Positions 8,482 through 18,180 are shown, numbered from the stretch's first letter. The stretch: DNA of 64,000 bases from Chloroflexota bacterium (GCA_024277135.1 JAJRVV010000102.1:22885-86884); one strand, 5' to 3'. Translations and numbers: made by a program. The notes: a model not told the origin generated them from the sequence alone.

Positions 8482-9864
8482 TTACTCCATCGGGTAGATG
8501 GTGTCGGCAGTGGCCCCGGCCGCAGGCCAGACCACTTGTTTCATCAAATTACCATCTGCATCACGCTGCCATTGGATATAAATCATGGAGTGTCCAATCT
8601 GCAAGCCGTGCAGTTCAGCGCTGGTATCAAATTTGATGTTACCGTAGAAGGTAAGCAGATCCATATTTTCCAACGCTGCCCGTACCGCTTCCGGATCAGT
8701 GGAGTCGGCGTCCACAATCGCTTTTTGCAGGATCAGTCCAGCCGCATAACCGCCGGCCGAATGATAGGATGGTTCTTCGCCGTTGTAAGCGGACTCATAA
8801 CCGGCTACAAATTCATCGCCCGACGGGCCAAACCAATCCAGGCCAGCTTCGGCCGCAGATTCCGGGGTAAAGGCGGCCAGGGGTTCCCATTGGCTGGGGC
8901 CAATCACGCCATAAGCGGCATCGCCCAAATCGGCGAAATCGGGTTCCGGCGGAGCCACCAATAAGGTCAAGAAGTTGATGCCCACGCCTTTTTCACTAAT
9001 CTGGCGGGCAAACGTGCTGCCATCCTGGAAGTGGCCGCCGCCGAGAATCGCTTCCGGATCCGCATCCTGAATTTTGTTGATGAAAGGAGAGAAATCAGTC
9101 GTTTCCGGGTCGTACCCTTCGAACAAGACGATGTCATATCCCAATTCCTCAGCATATACTTTGGCCGCTTCCACCACAGTGGTGGAGAATTTGCTGTTTT
9201 CGTAAACAAACGCCAACTTGGAGACATTGGGGTCTATCTGGCGCAGCAGATCAATCGCGCCCGTCAGGTAACGACTGGCAGGGGTGTATGCCTGATAAAC
9301 CATGGTGTACCCCTGTTTGTACACCGAGTCAGACGCGGCGCCGGTGGTAATCATCACTTTGCCATACTGCTCGGCGATCACGGCCGACGCGGCCGTCAGG
9401 CCGCTGGAATAGGGGCTGATGAGGAAGTCTGCTTCATCTTCCGTCGCCAATCGGGTGTATAGTTCCTGCACCCGGTCAGAGTTGCTCTCATCGTCATAAG
9501 TAACGGAATCGAACATCACTTTGGTGCCGTCGCTCAATTCGATGCCGCCGGCGTTGTTGACGTCATCCATCCACTGCGTCAAACCATTCACCTGACGAGT
9601 AGAGGATACGTTCAGCTTGCCCGTTTGTGAAGCGGTGAAACCGATGGTCAGAGTCACTTCTTTCGCTTCCGGGGCTGCGGCCGTGTTGTCCGTTGTGTCT
9701 GCGGCCGTGTTGTCCGTTGTGTCTGCGGCCGTATTGTCCGTTGTGTCTGCGGCCGTATCGTCCGGGGTGTCCGTGGCGCTATCTTCTGTATCGCCGCCAC
9801 AAGCCGCTAACACCAAACTCAACATAAGTAAAACCAGTAAGAAAAGGGTAAATGTGCGTTTCAT
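8482..9864 (-). CDS. livK: Liv-type ABC substrate-binding lipoprotein
   Basis: A 460-aa Peripla_BP_6 (Leu/Ile/Val-binding) protein. The N-terminus is a lipoprotein signal with lipobox LVLAAC, cleaved before Cys22. A Thr/Asp-rich linker with a repeated DTTDNTAA unit (24-bp direct repeats) follows before the mature domain begins at VTLTIGFTASQTGKLN. The type I fold continues with SPYSSGLTAASAVIAEQYGK and related strands. It is anchored outside the membrane and delivers a ligand to LivHM. A ribosome binding site AAGGAGGACGAATC precedes the ATG. The binding pocket cannot be read for specificity; amino acid, amide or urea are all possible. Confidence 0.92.
   Translation of the reverse strand: MKRTFTLFLLVLLMLSLVLAACGGDTEDSATDTPDDTAADTTDNTAADTTDNTAADTTDNTAAAPEAKEVTLTIGFTASQTGKLNVSSTRQVNGLTQWMDDVNNAGGIELSDGTKVMFDSVTYDDESNSDRVQELYTRLATEDEADFLISPYSSGLTAASAVIAEQYGKVMITTGAASDSVYKQGYTMVYQAYTPASRYLTGAIDLLRQIDPNVSKLAFVYENSKFSTTVVEAAKVYAEELGYDIVLFEGYDPETTDFSPFINKIQDADPEAILGGGHFQDGSTFARQISEKGVGINFLTLLVAPPEPDFADLGDAAYGVIGPSQWEPLAAFTPESAAEAGLDWFGPSGDEFVAGYESAYNGEEPSYHSAGGYAAGLILQKAIVDADSTDPEAVRAALENMDLLTFYGNIKFDTSAELHGLQIGHSMIYIQWQRDADGNLMKQVVWPAAGATADTIYPME
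9665..9768 (-). repeat. 24-bp tandem repeats coding the LivK lipoprotein linker
   Basis: Units of the form GCGGCCGTGTTGTCCGTTGT followed by GTCT repeat three to four times in direct orientation with point changes (GTGTTG/GTATTG). They encode DTTDNTAA repeats. The unit contains GCGGCCGT, a one-base variant of the window's abundant ACGGCCGT octamer. Low-complexity linker expansion is the likely cause. Confidence 0.8.
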
Positions 9865-9965
9865 GATTCGTCCTCCTTAAAGACAAATGAAACTATAGTA
9901 GAAACATAAGCCATGGATGCTCAGAAAAGATTTTGGAATTAGGAGTAACTTGCCCAAGGGCAACT

Positions 9966-9992
9966 CAATCCAAAATCCAAAATCTAAAATCG
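9966..9992. repeat. Heptamer short tandem repeat (CCAAAAT)
   Basis: AATCCAAAATCCAAAATCTA continuing with AAATC is a direct heptad repeat of CCAAAAT. It matches the unit seen at 3139-3166. Confidence 0.65.
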
Positions 9993-10090
9993 CGCATCCT
10001 ATAGCCACTTTAGTTTAGCCATGAAGCGCAAAAAATGAATAAAGGGAGACGGTCCTATATAAAAAATGTATAAAATCAGGTGGGATTGGG

Positions 10091-10125
10091 AGACCTGCGC
10101 GGTTTTGCCAAAACCGCGCAGGTCT
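10091..10125. repeat. Perfect inverted repeat, GACCTG family
   Basis: AGACCTGCGCGGTTTTG / CAAAACCGCGCAGGTCT with a one-base centre follows the response-regulator stop by 3 nt. There is no T-run on the minus side. A related element with arms AGACCTGCCAGGTTT is at 34519-34552, so this is probably a dispersed REP-like element doubling as a transcript end. Confidence 0.7.
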
Positions 10126-10127
10126 AA

Positions 10128-10820
10128 TCAATTTGCGCTGGAAAAGCAGTAACCGACGCCGCGTTCGGTGCGTAAATAGCGGGGATTGGCCGGGTCGTCT
10201 TCGATTTTATGCCGCAGACGGCCGATATACACGCGCAGATATTCCGTTTCCTGACCATATTCTGGCCCCCACACTTTTTGCAAGATGGCGCGGTGCGGCA
10301 GCACCTTGCCCGCCTGTTCCATCAGGAAAACCAGCAGATCAAATTCGGTGGGGGTCAAGTCCAATTTCTGGCCGCGCAGGGTGATGGCGTGCGCCTCTAA
10401 ATCAACCGCCAGATCGCCGCGAACGATGCGCCCTTCCCGCCCCGATGGCAGCGGCTGCATCCGGCGCAAAACTGCCTGAATGCGGGCCAACAATTCCCCC
10501 ACCCCAAACGGCTTGGTCAGGTAATCATCCGCCCCCAAGTTGAGCGCCTGAATTTTGTCTTCCTCTTCGCCCAGAGCCGACAAGACGATGATCGGAATCT
10601 GAGAAAGCTGGCGAATGCGGCGAATGGTCTCCAGCCCGTTCATGTGCGGCATCATCAAGTCCAGAACCACCAGATTGATTTGCTCCGTTTGGAACAGCGC
10701 CAACGCTTCCAGACCATTGGCGGCAGTGTGTACCTGGAAATTCCGCACTTCCAGGTTGCGGCGCACAAAGTCGCGCAGGGATTTTTCGTCGTCAACCACG
10801 AGGACGGCCGTTCTTGTCAT
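10128..10820 (-). CDS. OmpR/KdpE-type DNA-binding response regulator
   Basis: A 230-aa protein with a receiver domain at 1-118: acidic pair DDE, phospho-acceptor Asp in VVLDLMMPHMNG, Thr/Ser of VLSA, Lys of LTKPF. A winged-helix Trans_reg_C domain at 130-228 includes LTPTEFDLLVFLMEQAGKVL and YLRVYIGRLRHKIE. It reads most like KdpE, but there is no kdp operon here, so the regulon is unknown. It is the downstream partner of the kinase, whose stop overlaps this gene's start by 4 nt. Confidence 0.92.
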   Translation of the reverse strand: MTRTAVLVVDDEKSLRDFVRRNLEVRNFQVHTAANGLEALALFQTEQINLVVLDLMMPHMNGLETIRRIRQLSQIPIIVLSALGEEEDKIQALNLGADDYLTKPFGVGELLARIQAVLRRMQPLPSGREGRIVRGDLAVDLEAHAITLRGQKLDLTPTEFDLLVFLMEQAGKVLPHRAILQKVWGPEYGQETEYLRVYIGRLRHKIEDDPANPRYLRTERGVGYCFSSAN

Positions 10821-13522
10821 ACGCTTGTCCCTTCTCCAGAAATCACTTCCTCAGAAACCAGGGGCAGAGAAAACGAAACACAAGTCCCCTTCTCCTGGGG
10901 TTCCAGCCAAATTTTGCCGCCATGCGCCCGAATAAAACCATGACAAATCGCCAACCCCAAACCGGCCCCATCCGAACCACGTGTCAAACCATTTTCCACC
11001 CGGTAAAAACTGGTAAAAATGCGCTGGCCGTGCTCTTCAGGAATCCCCGGCCCTTCATCCGCTACCGACACAATTATTTGGGTTTGGTCAGCCTGGGCGC
11101 GCACATAAATGGGGGAATCCTCGCCGCTGTATTTGGCGGCGTTTTCAATCAGGTTACGCAAAACAGATTCGATACGCTGCGGATCGGCGTACAGCGGCGG
11201 CAGGTCAGGCGGGATTTCGATGTGGAGACGGCCGTCCGCCTGGAGATGGGTACGCAAAGCCGCCTGCATCACCAACTCACCCAGGTCACACGCCATCCAC
11301 TTCACTTCCAAACTGCCCGCTTCAATGCGGGACATATCCAGCAAATCCGTCACCAGATCGCTGAGACGATCCGTTTCCAGCGAAATGATGTCCAGAAATT
11401 CCCGCTGGCTGGCTGCGTCCCACTCCACATCATCGGCCAACAGCGTCGTGGCATATCCTTTGATGGCTGCCAGCGGCGTGCGCAGTTCATGGGATACAGT
11501 GGAGATGAGGCTGGATTTCATCCGGTCAATTTCATGCCGCTGGGTGATGTCGCGCAGAATGCGCCCCCGGCCAATTAACGTGCCTTCAGGGTCGGTCACA
11601 TCAAACACCCGCATCCGAAAATAGCGGGGGCGGTCTGAAAACTCCAGAGCAAATTCGGCGTGGCGCGTCCCGGTGTCGGAGACGGCCGTCTTCACTGCTT
11701 GTGCCGCCCCTTCCCTATCCAACGCCCGCGCCAACATAGCATCCATGAGCGATTCGACGGGAAGACGGCCGTTTTCCGGCAAAGAAACCCCGGCCAACTC
11801 CAATACGCTGCGATTTGCGTACACCACTTGCCCCGTCAAATTCTCCAAAATCAAACCATCCGTCATGGACTGGATCAGCGATTCCAGGCGGCGGGTTTGC
11901 TCCTGCAACTGCATATCACTACGCGCAAACAATGCCGCATTCTCAATCGCCATCGCCGCATGATTGGCAAAATTCGTCAACAAATTAATTTCCCGCCGCG
12001 TAAATTCATGCGGTTCTGGCCGGAAAACCAGTAGCGCCGCCGGGGACGTATGCCGCGCCTTGAGCGGCACGGCCAACACGGAACGATAGCCCGCCACTCT
12101 GGCCCGCCCCCGATGCTTGCGGAACGAAGGGTTGGTTTCCGTGTCACTAATCTGAATCGGCTGGCCGCTGTTAATCGCCCGCATCGTCACCGACCCCGGC
12201 TCATAAGGGGCGATGATGGCATGTTCCGTGTACCATTGCGACAACCCCCGGCTGGCATAGGCGCGGAAAATGTCTTGCTGCTCATCCAAAGCAAAAACGG
12301 CGCTCATTTCCAACCCCATCAACCGCTCCACCTGCTCTAAAATCCGGTCAAGAACGGTGCGGGAATCGAGACTGGAAACAACGGCGGCGCTAGTTTGCAG
12401 CAGGGTGGATAATTCGTTCAGCCGGTCGTCAATCGTTTGCCGCATCCAGGTGAGACTGCGAGTGAGATGGCCGATCTGATCCGGCCGGGCGCGAATGCGG
12501 GAAATGTCAAACTGATCTTCGGCGACGACGGGCGCTTCCTCGCCAATGGCCTGGCTGTAGGCAGCCAATTTCTCCAATGGGATGATGATACGGCGGGACA
12601 GCGCCAACCAATAGAAGAAGCCGCCAGCCAGGAAGATAGCAATGGCGATGAGAACGCCGCGTTGTAAAGCAATGGGGGTGGCAAAGGCAACGGCCGTCGG
12701 CCGGCTGACGATCACCCCCCAACCCACGCTGTACACCGGAGTAAACGTGTACAATCGCTCCACCCCGGCCGTGTCGGTGCGGATGAGGCTCTCTTCCTGA
12801 CGGGACAAGACAGCCTGCGTCACCTCTGGAATGCTCTCGGTGGCATTTTCTAACAGATGCTTGGGGTCAGAATGGGCGATCACCTGCCCGGCCGAATCAA
12901 TGATGAGGATTTCAAACCCTTCCTCAGGCGGATATTCGCGGACGATGCCGCTGAGAGTGTGGCTGAGAGATTGCAGTTTGATGTTGGTGGCGACCAGTCC
13001 TAAAAACTCATCTTCTGCCGACCAGAGCGGCATAACGGCCGTCGCCACCGCCTGATTCGTCGTCGGCGAAGTCCGCCCTTTGGACACCAGCGGGCCATCA
13101 GATGTCAGGGCGCGTTGAAAGTAATCCCGAAATGAGAAATCAACCCCCAGCGTGCTGTCCAATCCTTCGGGGTAATGGTAAAGCATGATGCCGTCGCTGC
13201 TCAGCCGGTAGACCAGATTCACATCGGAGCGCACGCTCATCAACGTGCTGAAAATGTCACGCATCCCGGCATCATCGGCCTGGATGACGGCCGTAAACCC
13301 GGATAATTGGCGGACGGCTTCCTGAGCGCTGGTCATGGCGGCATTAGATTCCTGGGCCACCGCCCGCGCCAGCGCCAGGTCGGCCGCCTTCACATCCGCC
13401 TGTACCCGGTCGCCGGCCAAGCGGGAAAAGAAGAGGGCAGCCGCCACCACCAGCCCCACGAACAAAATGTAGAGCGCCAGCAGTTGCAAACCCAGATCAA
13501 CTTGCAAAGAGAATCTACGCAT
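10817..13522 (-). CDS. Membrane sensor histidine kinase (Cache-HAMP-GAF-PAS-HisKA-HATPase)
   Basis: A 901-aa kinase. TM1 spans about 10-32. An extracytoplasmic dCache-like sensor (about 40-275, with FSFRDYFQRALTSDGPLVSKG) follows, then TM2 at about 285-305, HAMP to about 365, GAF about 375-535 and PAS about 545-650. HisKA has SHELRTPLAAIKGYATTLL at about 675. HATPase_c has N-box NLIENAAKYS, G1 DEGPGIP and G2 GAGLGLAI. Cache domains bind small ligands such as organic or amino acids; the neighbouring liv transporter makes an amino acid a reasonable but unproven guess. It phosphorylates the adjacent response regulator. No Shine-Dalgarno is evident at the ATG. Confidence 0.92.
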   Translation of the reverse strand: MRRFSLQVDLGLQLLALYILFVGLVVAAALFFSRLAGDRVQADVKAADLALARAVAQESNAAMTSAQEAVRQLSGFTAVIQADDAGMRDIFSTLMSVRSDVNLVYRLSSDGIMLYHYPEGLDSTLGVDFSFRDYFQRALTSDGPLVSKGRTSPTTNQAVATAVMPLWSAEDEFLGLVATNIKLQSLSHTLSGIVREYPPEEGFEILIIDSAGQVIAHSDPKHLLENATESIPEVTQAVLSRQEESLIRTDTAGVERLYTFTPVYSVGWGVIVSRPTAVAFATPIALQRGVLIAIAIFLAGGFFYWLALSRRIIIPLEKLAAYSQAIGEEAPVVAEDQFDISRIRARPDQIGHLTRSLTWMRQTIDDRLNELSTLLQTSAAVVSSLDSRTVLDRILEQVERLMGLEMSAVFALDEQQDIFRAYASRGLSQWYTEHAIIAPYEPGSVTMRAINSGQPIQISDTETNPSFRKHRGRARVAGYRSVLAVPLKARHTSPAALLVFRPEPHEFTRREINLLTNFANHAAMAIENAALFARSDMQLQEQTRRLESLIQSMTDGLILENLTGQVVYANRSVLELAGVSLPENGRLPVESLMDAMLARALDREGAAQAVKTAVSDTGTRHAEFALEFSDRPRYFRMRVFDVTDPEGTLIGRGRILRDITQRHEIDRMKSSLISTVSHELRTPLAAIKGYATTLLADDVEWDAASQREFLDIISLETDRLSDLVTDLLDMSRIEAGSLEVKWMACDLGELVMQAALRTHLQADGRLHIEIPPDLPPLYADPQRIESVLRNLIENAAKYSGEDSPIYVRAQADQTQIIVSVADEGPGIPEEHGQRIFTSFYRVENGLTRGSDGAGLGLAICHGFIRAHGGKIWLEPQEKGTCVSFSLPLVSEEVISGEGTSV

Positions 13523-13628
13523 CAGTGCAAAATGAGGTAATGAAAAAGGCCGTTACCATCCCCTCGGCCAGGTTATGGAACAGTAACGGCCGTCTAAAAA
13601 CAAATTTTATGCTTGATAGCTCATGTAG

Positions 13629-13781
13629 CTACCAAAGAGCATAAACTCCTTCATCAACGGGAAGCAACCACGCTTGTCCACGAGCGCGACCAGCTAATTC
13701 ATTCTCTTGGGAGTGAGATAGAACCAAAAACAAGCTGACTGCAAAAAGGAAAACTCCTAAAAGCAAGAGTATCTGTTTCAT
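13629..13781 (-). CDS. Small 50-aa membrane or secreted peptide (not in ORF track)
   Basis: I read this gene in the 476-bp gap. The ATG at 13781 is preceded by GCAGGAGGTTTTTT, one of the best ribosome binding sites in the window. The product has 50 residues. It starts MKQILLLLGVFLFAVSLFLVLS, a single hydrophobic helix or signal segment, followed by a soluble tail ending in DEGVYALW and a TAG stop. I recognise no family. It lies between the kinase and the cyclase on the same strand. The ribosome binding site and hydrophobic start make it likely to be translated, but no homology supports it. Confidence 0.55.
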   Translation of the reverse strand: MKQILLLLGVFLFAVSLFLVLSHSQENELAGRARGQAWLLPVDEGVYALW

Positions 13782-13998
13782 AAAAAACCTCCTGCAAATA
13801 GACGACAGTAAAAACCTAGCCCATGGCTGTGATTATAGACAAAAGCGAAGGGTTTTCAAACAAAATTCAGGACGATTTCAAATACATCGTCAACTAAAAA
13901 CCGCAACATCGTAAAGGTGGGGAATGGGCGCCAAGGCAAGATAGTACGGAGGAGAGCGCTTTACTTCCAACCAGACCTCCCCGCCCCTATTTTACGTT

Positions 13999-16900
13999 TC
14001 ACGTCCCTCGCTCTTCTGTCTTGATCTCCTCAATCAAAGCATCTACCTGGGGCAGCAGCGTCTCTAACTTGACGCTATGGAGGCGAATGATGTCGGGCAA
14101 AGGCGGCAGCTCGGGCGGGTCTGGCAATGGGTCGCCGGTAATATTTTCGTACCGGTGTTTGTATTCCAGGTTGGGGGTTTTCCGATACAATTGCCGGTAC
14201 AAGTCGGCGGCGGCGGTTCTGGCGTTTTTGTCTCGCTTTCCCGACAGCCGCCACATGTCGTAATAAATGGCAGCCCGGTTCGCCAGAGCCGGATATTCCG
14301 CTAAAAGCCGCCCCAATTCCGCCAAAACCTGCTCGGTGTCTCCTGCTGCTGCCTGACGCACCCGCGCCGCCAACAATTTTACCTTTAGCGACTGTTCTGG
14401 GTCCGCAACCAACTGTTCCGCTTCAGTCACGGCGGCTTGCGCCTGCTCCAATCGTCCTAATTTTAGGTAGACTTCGACACCGCAGCACAAAGAGTCACAT
14501 AATTCGTAGTTTAAGTCTAGTGCCCGGCCCAGGAAAATCGCGCGGGAGACTAGAGTATCAGCTTCCAGCAAATTGCCATACGCATTGCGAATTTCTGCCA
14601 GCACCCAGAGGGCAAGACTGACGCCCAGCCGGTCACCCAGATCCAAGGCGGTGTGCAGGTTTTGGGTAAAAATGTGCTCCGCCTCGGATAATCGCTTCAG
14701 ATTCTCAAAGTAGATGATGCCGATATTGCCGATGGCGATGTTGACGCCCTGGCGATAGCCAAGCTCGATAGCCAGGTTAAGGTTTTGGGTGAACCAATGG
14801 AGCGCAGCAATATAATCGCCTTCTCCCTGGTAAATGGCGCCTATGTTGCCCATGATAAGGCTGATGGTCAATTTGTCCCCTTGGTCAACGGCAAAGTCGT
14901 AATACTTGAGGTAGTTATCCAGGGCTTCGTCGGTTTTGCCCTGGGACCAATTCACCAAACCGATGTTGGCAATAGCCCGATAGCGGCTTTTCTGGTCGCT
15001 AGTTTCCTGCGCGATTTCCATTGATTTTGTAAGGAAGATGAGTGAGGCATCGTAACGGCCGTGACTCCAATACACCATGCCGATCTCCCGGTTAATATCA
15101 CTCAAATCTCCGGCATCCCCATATCGCTCACACTGCGCCTTAGCCCGACCCAGCCACTCAAGCGAATCCTCAAATTTCCCCTGGTTTCGCAACAAGACCC
15201 CGATTAGTTTATAACAATCTGCCAGCAAATCGGGTATATCTATTTCTTCGCTGATGGCAAAAGCCTGCTGGTACACTACTTCGGCATCGGCCCACCGGCC
15301 CACCAACAAATACACTTGTCCCAACTCTAGCAAAATTTCAGCCCGCTCCCGATCCTCGATCAACGGCAAGAGCCGGTTGAAATAATCAATGGCGGCATCA
15401 TTGGCAAAAGCCTGGCGGGAAGCTTCGGCCGCCCGCCGGAAATAATGACGCTGCCTGGTCTGATTTTGGCTCAAGCCATAATGATAAGCCAGCAAGTCAA
15501 GATATTGATCCAGACTGTCAGGGAAATGGCGCTCAATGTACTTGCCGATTTGTTCATGCAGCATGGTGCGTGTTGTCAGCGCCAGACTCTCATAAGCGAC
15601 TTCGCGCGTTAGAATGTGCTTGAAGAGATATTCAACTTCTTCATCCACGCCCTGGTCGAGCGGAGTAATATCCAAACGATTTAACAATTCCAACTGGGCT
15701 AAAACCTGTTCCGGCTTGCCCAACTTCGGATATATGTGCCATAACCAGTTGGCCTTAAACAACCTGCCGATGACGCTGGCAACCTTGAGCGTTGTCTTCG
15801 GTTCTTCAGCCAGTTGATCCAGTCTGCTGATGATGAGACTCTGCAAACTATCGGGTAAATCAATTTCGTCTAACGCCTCGGTGTCATTGGGTTTGACGCC
15901 CCGATCTCGGAGCAGATTAACTAATTCGTCAATATAAAATGGGTTGCCGCCGGCGCGTTCTGTGATGCGCCCTATCATTTCCCCCGAAACTTTGGCCTTC
16001 TCCCCAAAGAATTTTTTCATCTTCAAAGAAATGAGCCGGTTTGCCTCTTGGGGGGTAAACTCTTGAAGGGAGATGAGGTTGAAGTGAGACATCTGGCTGA
16101 CTGGCAGTTGCACCTGGGAAGCATCCAACGGCCGATAAATCACCAGAATAAGCGCCGGTAAATCCCGAATGTTTCGACCAATAATGGTTAATAATTCGCT
16201 GGACAAGGGATCGATCCAATGACAATCTTCCAGTACCAGGAACAACGGCCGTTGCCCCGCTTCATATCGCACCACATCCACCAGCAAAGCCTCCAGTGAG
16301 GCCTTGCGCAGTTTGGCGTCCATCTGCGCCGTCAAATCATTGCCAGGAATCGCTATGTTTAAGGGCAGGGATAATAGGGGAAGCCGGGCTGCCAGACCTA
16401 GATCAATTGCTTTTAGTTTATTTTCGATATGTGCCGTCTGCACCAGCAAAGGCCATTCCGCTTCTACGCCCAACACTCCCCTGAGTAAATTCTGCCATAC
16501 CAGGTAACTGGTTTTGGTCCCGTGCGATAAACATTCTCCGCCATAGCCAACCAAGCCCTGCTTTGTTGCCAGTTTAATCACTTCAGCGGCAAATCTGGAC
16601 TTGCCCATACCGGCCTCAGCGGTAATGCCGATGATTTGCCCTTGTCCGCGCCAGACTTTTTGCAGACTCTGGGAAACAGTTGCCAATTCTTCTTGCCGCC
16701 CGACCATGGGCAAAGCATACTTTGGTTCCTGTAAACGGATGTTGCTTACCTGCTTCAGTCCGGCTAAAGCCGCTACATGAACCGGCTCTTGTTTGCCTTT
16801 AACCTGCAGAGGCGGCCGTTGCTCCCAAATAAATGACGCCGGTATCGCCGATTGTGTAACCACACTGACCAAAACCTCATCCAGACCGGCCGCCTGCATC

Positions 16901-18036
16901 AACCGGGCCGCCAAGTTCACCGCATCCCCCATTACCGTGTATTCCCGGCGCAAGTTAGAACCGACATGGCCACAATATACCGAACCGGTGTTGACGCCCA
17001 CGCGAACCGGCATCTCTTCCATTGCCCGCAGCGCCAGGGCGCAGCGCAACGCCCGATCCTCATCATCTTCATGGGAAATAGGCGTACCAAAAAGGATGAT
17101 GAATTTACTTCCCTTATCCCCCATATCAATCTTGTTGAGATACCCATCATACCGGCGAACAATCTCAATAACTTGAGCAAAATATAATTGCAGTTTTTGA
17201 GTGACGGCGTCATCTTTATCGTAATCAAAACCAACAAAACTGACAAAAAGAATAGTGACGCGGCGATGCTCATTGATGAAGCTGAGTTGATCCCGTCGCA
17301 GCCGCTTGGCGATGCTAGGGTGCATGAATACAGAGATGGTGTCAAGCGTTTCTGCCGGCAGGGAGCCCAAATCGGGTAACGGCGCAGTGGATACTTGTGT
17401 TTGCCACCGGTTGACTTTGAAAAATGCGCCGCGTTCTTCAAGTTGAGCGCAGTTGGCGACGGCCGTCGCCACATCCGCACAAACGAGAATCTCATCTCGT
17501 TCAGCATGATGCTCCGCATCGGCGCATTTATCCAAGGCGCTGCCTGCCAACACATACTCCAGACGCACCTCCCGGTCCCCCACCACCGTCGCCAAAATCG
17601 GCCCGGCGGCAATCCCCACCTTCATCGCCAAGCTAAACATCCCTGCTCGCGTCTCAATGGCCGCATAATCCGCCATCTTGGCTTGCATTTCCCAGGCGCA
17701 TTGCACAGAGCGACGCGCCACATCCACAAAACTCGTCGGGCTGCTAGGGAAAACCACCGTCATCGCATCCCCGCCAAATTTACCCACAATGCCGCCATAA
17801 GAGTGAAGCAGCTCAATCATCGGCTCAAAATATTGGTTCAAAATGACGGTTAATTCTTCGGAACCGGTACGCCCAGCCGCCCCCAGTTTTTCGCTGATAG
17901 CGGTGAAACCAGACACATCGGCAAACAAAGCGATGGCCTGAAATCGCTTTTCTTGACCAATAAAACGTTTATCAGGCTGGGTTATCAGGTCTTGGGTAAC
18001 GTGATAGGGAATGTATGACTGCCAGATTGATTGCAT
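13999..18036 (-). CDS. Tandem class III adenylate cyclase-AAA-TPR protein (soluble-AC-like)
   Basis: A 1345-aa soluble protein. Cyclase domain 1 (about 30-210) has both metal aspartates: D40 in LFADVSGF and D90 in GKFGGDA. It lacks the Asn/Arg pair (GSALDKCADA instead). Cyclase domain 2 (about 258-425) lacks the first metal Asp (LFVSFVGF) but keeps K302, T367 (EYTVMGDAV), N374 and R378. A STAND/AAA_16 NTPase follows (Walker A AEAGMGKS at about 474-480, Walker B LFLVLEDCHW), then about ten TPR units from about 850. This order equals mammalian ADCY10. It probably makes cAMP from one composite active site and integrates protein partners through the TPRs. The Thr at the Asp position is typical of bicarbonate-responsive class IIIb enzymes. 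Confidence 0.88.
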   Translation of the reverse strand: MQSIWQSYIPYHVTQDLITQPDKRFIGQEKRFQAIALFADVSGFTAISEKLGAAGRTGSEELTVILNQYFEPMIELLHSYGGIVGKFGGDAMTVVFPSSPTSFVDVARRSVQCAWEMQAKMADYAAIETRAGMFSLAMKVGIAAGPILATVVGDREVRLEYVLAGSALDKCADAEHHAERDEILVCADVATAVANCAQLEERGAFFKVNRWQTQVSTAPLPDLGSLPAETLDTISVFMHPSIAKRLRRDQLSFINEHRRVTILFVSFVGFDYDKDDAVTQKLQLYFAQVIEIVRRYDGYLNKIDMGDKGSKFIILFGTPISHEDDEDRALRCALALRAMEEMPVRVGVNTGSVYCGHVGSNLRREYTVMGDAVNLAARLMQAAGLDEVLVSVVTQSAIPASFIWEQRPPLQVKGKQEPVHVAALAGLKQVSNIRLQEPKYALPMVGRQEELATVSQSLQKVWRGQGQIIGITAEAGMGKSRFAAEVIKLATKQGLVGYGGECLSHGTKTSYLVWQNLLRGVLGVEAEWPLLVQTAHIENKLKAIDLGLAARLPLLSLPLNIAIPGNDLTAQMDAKLRKASLEALLVDVVRYEAGQRPLFLVLEDCHWIDPLSSELLTIIGRNIRDLPALILVIYRPLDASQVQLPVSQMSHFNLISLQEFTPQEANRLISLKMKKFFGEKAKVSGEMIGRITERAGGNPFYIDELVNLLRDRGVKPNDTEALDEIDLPDSLQSLIISRLDQLAEEPKTTLKVASVIGRLFKANWLWHIYPKLGKPEQVLAQLELLNRLDITPLDQGVDEEVEYLFKHILTREVAYESLALTTRTMLHEQIGKYIERHFPDSLDQYLDLLAYHYGLSQNQTRQRHYFRRAAEASRQAFANDAAIDYFNRLLPLIEDRERAEILLELGQVYLLVGRWADAEVVYQQAFAISEEIDIPDLLADCYKLIGVLLRNQGKFEDSLEWLGRAKAQCERYGDAGDLSDINREIGMVYWSHGRYDASLIFLTKSMEIAQETSDQKSRYRAIANIGLVNWSQGKTDEALDNYLKYYDFAVDQGDKLTISLIMGNIGAIYQGEGDYIAALHWFTQNLNLAIELGYRQGVNIAIGNIGIIYFENLKRLSEAEHIFTQNLHTALDLGDRLGVSLALWVLAEIRNAYGNLLEADTLVSRAIFLGRALDLNYELCDSLCCGVEVYLKLGRLEQAQAAVTEAEQLVADPEQSLKVKLLAARVRQAAAGDTEQVLAELGRLLAEYPALANRAAIYYDMWRLSGKRDKNARTAAADLYRQLYRKTPNLEYKHRYENITGDPLPDPPELPPLPDIIRLHSVKLETLLPQVDALIEEIKTEERGT

Positions 18037-18151
18037 AAAGTCGAGTTACATTAAGGTTTTTGGGAATTGAAGCCATTTTAACACGAAATGCTTTGGGAAC
18101 CATTACCGCTTTCCTGTTTTGACGAGGATTTCACCGATGACCAACCGGCAA

Positions 18152-18180
18152 ATAAAAAGAGGACGCTGTGCGTCCTCTCT
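18152..18180 (-). terminator. Rho-independent terminator after the DUF11 giant gene
   Basis: The minus strand reads AGAGGACGC, a 3-nt loop, GCGTCCTCT, then TTTTATTT. It lies about 40 nt beyond the stop of the 2292-aa gene. The + side also has a short T-containing tail, but no + strand gene ends here. Confidence 0.9.

Larger units (their letters stand above)
9865..10127. other. Intergenic region upstream of livK
   Basis: The 263-bp gap holds the livK ribosome binding site and a TATAGT-like -10 candidate on the minus strand near 9893-9898. A CCAAAAT heptamer repeat lies at about 9966-9992, and a large inverted repeat abuts the response-regulator stop. No ORF or RNA gene is recognisable. Confidence 0.5.

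Noticed and set aside
9665-9768. CRISPR-like direct repeats
   Set aside because: The units are contiguous 24-bp coding repeats in the LivK linker without spacers.
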